Source: Reticulitermes lucifugus
Lineage: Eukaryota; Arthropoda; Insecta; Blattodea; Rhinotermitidae
Length of the DNA stretch: 29,425 nucleotides
Assembly: GCA_026260175.1 (NCBI GenBank)
Contig: JAKCWW010000652.1
Coordinates: forward strand, 43,867 to 73,291
Direction of reading: 5' to 3'
Shown here: one piece after another, positions 27,900 through 29,425 of the stretch
Layout of the letters: every line of letters begins with the position of its first letter
How positions within the stretch are numbered: position 1 is the first letter of the stretch
Translations under genes and position numbers: made by a program
The notes under the pieces: model-generated
Told to the model about the DNA's origin: nothing
The model's input: the letters and a program-made list of their open reading frames with translations, nothing else
Databases searched by the model: none

Positions 27900-28700
27900 A
27901 TTATGCAAGTTTATCCCCTATAGCACATGTACATGTATGGATAAATGCTGTATTTTATTATTGTTTGCTGAACTTAGGAAGTACTAGTGTATTACATGCA
28001 ATCACGTGTGAAGAGTAAATATTATCTTCAGGTTTTTTTGTACACAGAATATTTTACGACATTGTTACTGCATAGCGACTGATCATGCCTCTCGCTTTGC
28101 CATGTTCAGTCCAGCCATATAAGTACTCTACATGTATAAATTGTTCTTACGTGCCTGCAGAATTACTATGCATTGTAACTGGCTAACTTCTGCATTGGAT
28201 CCGCTACAGACCAGATTGTAACATATTTTTGTTATTTCTTTCTTACAAATTAAAAGGCGGTGAAGACACAATGGTCTTATAAAAGTATGTATTTGTGAAT
28301 TTTCTTGTAAAGTTTCATCAGAACGAACTATTTAAAATGTACTGGACAATAAGGTGATCAGAATATTCCAAAATTTCCAGTAGTTTTCAATAATAAATGC
28401 AGGAAGGTTTACTATTGCTAAGCGTACACATTTTAATATCTTATTATGTAAAGAAGTTATTTCTTGTTACATGTTTTTGTGCATGTGGAGGGCTTGCGGT
28501 TTTTGTTGTCATTTTGACGCGAAACTAAAGGAACTTCTGATAGCGTCAGTGTTAATCTGAACACATCAGACGGTCTGAAGCCCATCTTAACGAAGGACTA
28601 TTTGTGGTTCAGGAATGTGTAGGATATCAAGCGTGACTGAAAATTTAAACGAGGTTGACAAAATTAACACAATATTAATAAATAGGCCCTTCTAATGTAA
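27900..28700. other. No recognisable feature
   Basis: AT-rich intergenic DNA without open frames of note or repeat matches in the window. Confidence 0.55.
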
Positions 28701-28707
28701 ACAAAGC

Positions 28708-28883
28708 AGACTGGTGTAGCGGTAACGCTTTAAGACTTCTTTGTTTTTATCGGAAGGTGCCACTTTCCAATCTCGGCCGGTACACAGATTATGCTGACAA
28801 GTTTATCTTGCTTTTCCCCTGTACCGCCAGCTGATACCTGGATTAGATCACCGCCGCTCCCTTGCAAATCATTTCCAATTCCT
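28708..28883 (+). mobile_element. Degenerate tRNA-derived SINE head
   Basis: TGGTGTAGCGGT (28712-28723) resembles an A box. GCCACTTTCCAATCTCGG (28759-28776) sits where a B box belongs and differs at several positions from a standard GGTTCGAATCC box. The segment after it may be old SINE body. It is interrupted or ended by the newer SINE fragment at 28897. Confidence 0.45.
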
Positions 28884-28896
28884 CAATCATCAGTCG
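28884..28896 (+). repeat. Target-site duplication, left copy
   Basis: CAATCATCAGTCG, repeated exactly at 29002-29014. Confidence 0.88.
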
Positions 28897-29001
28897 CACC
28901 GTCATCTAGTGCCAGGGTTAAAGAAAGAGTAGAGCTATACCTCTACTCCCCCTCTGGGCCTTCATGGCCCGTTCTAGGGAGAACTTTAGCTTTACCTTTA
29001 C
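28897..29001 (+). mobile_element. 5'-truncated SINE with CTTTACC tail
   Basis: Contains CACCGTCATCTAGTGCC, AAAGAGTAGAGCTATACC, CTACTCCCCCTCTGGGCC and TTCATGGCCC, and ends in TTTAGCTTTACCTTTAC. Order and sequence match the 3' body of 26848-27105. Exact 13-bp duplications flank it, so this 105-bp stretch is a complete insertion event of a 5'-truncated copy. Truncation at the 5' side with a tail at the 3' side is the mark of LINE-driven retrotransposition. Confidence 0.88.
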
Positions 29002-29014
29002 CAATCATCAGTCG
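29002..29014 (+). repeat. Target-site duplication, right copy
   Basis: Exact copy of 28884-28896. Confidence 0.88.
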
Positions 29015-29147
29015 TTCCACCTTTCGACATGTTATGTTCTGAGCTGCTTATAGTGTCGTAAAATGAACCACAAATTACGCAGTTTGATGTTTACTGTCTC
29101 GAAAACAACAACGTATATAAATGCAGGTAACAAACAACGTCGTCTGG

Positions 29148-29290
29148 AATACTAGCTTCTTCCGGAATGTGAAACCATGTATTCAGGTGGAAAGATAACT
29201 TTTTTGGATTTTCAGGTTAGAAAATTTATCCGGAACGTTAGTAAAGTTATACCAGACTACACCGCATTACATCCCAGAAGACAATAATAT
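29148..29290. repeat. Repeat family R2, copy C, inverted pair
   Basis: The left arm (AGCTTCTTCCGGAATGTGAAA, 29152-29172) is inverted relative to the right arm (CATTACATCCCAGAAGACAAT, 29266-29286). The right arm on the + strand reads ATCCGGAACGTTAGTAAAG then ACCAGACTACACCGC, the R2 order. The region between includes TTTTCAGGTTAG...TTATCCGGAACG, a faint echo of a hammerhead core, but not enough to call one. Confidence 0.62.
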
Positions 29291-29425
29291 TCATAATTAC
29301 TGCCAAGCCTTCAATATTCATTTAATTTTATTATAGTATCGGTACTTAGTGAAATGTAACTTAAACTTCACACTGTTGACACCGTGCATCTTCGTCATAT
29401 TAAATTAAGTTACAGACCAACTGAT
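29291..29425. other. No gene; window end
   Basis: AT-rich DNA with one copy of the recurrent motif CACCGTGCATCTT-like at 29380-29392. Confidence 0.55.

Noticed and set aside
27477..27908. 143-codon minus-strand open frame with 17-residue repeats
   Set aside because: It is the 51-bp minisatellite plus SINE copy 3 read in an open frame.

Overview
The window looks like a piece of a large, repeat-rich, AT-rich arthropod genome. The SINE and LINE types resemble those I associate with cockroaches and termites, so a blattodean insect is my best guess, but no barcode gene is present to prove it. Only one stretch is convincingly protein-coding: the last exon of a Krüppel-like transcription factor (17048-17238, + strand), with a 3' splice acceptor before it and an AATAAA signal about 380 bp after its stop. 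It encodes zinc fingers 2 and 3 of the three-finger KLF domain and ends in HLPKAPK, which fits insect dar1 (KLF5-like). Finger 1 and the rest of the protein are not in the window, so positions 1-17047 are probably intron of this gene and 17640 onward is downstream intergenic DNA.

The rest is transposon debris and tandem repeats. By region: 1-113, a 46-bp tandem repeat cut by the window edge; 3248-3422, a small terminal-inverted-repeat element of pogo/Tigger type; 4245-4761, an inverted-repeat element whose right half carries a hammerhead-ribozyme-like motif and whose left half has expanded into a 42-bp minisatellite; 7262-8205, an interspersed repeat followed by a degenerate minisatellite; 8395-9295, a LINE reverse-transcriptase remnant split by an inverted-repeat element with a second hammerhead-like motif; 10870-11105 and 16602-16882, tRNA-derived SINEs; 15717-15956, a 5'-truncated LINE with a 15-bp target-site duplication; 20236-21258, LINE remnants next to a foldback; 24150-24810, a minisatellite interrupted by an interspersed repeat; 26697-29014, a cluster of SINE copies with a 51-bp minisatellite.

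The most interesting signal is not a gene. At least two sites (4682-4752 and 9035-9082) have the full type I hammerhead layout: CTGATGA, stem II, GAAA, a tiny stem III, a GTA cleavage triplet and a closing stem I. Both sit in inverted-repeat elements, the context known for terminal repeats of Penelope-like retroelements. Degenerate relatives occur at 13515-13643 and 20690-20891, and a wider repeat family with a similar layout recurs at 11820, 14845, 18410 and 29148. I saw no bacterial operon, CRISPR array, canonical tRNA or rRNA gene, or other multi-gene system. All identifications were made by eye without database searches.
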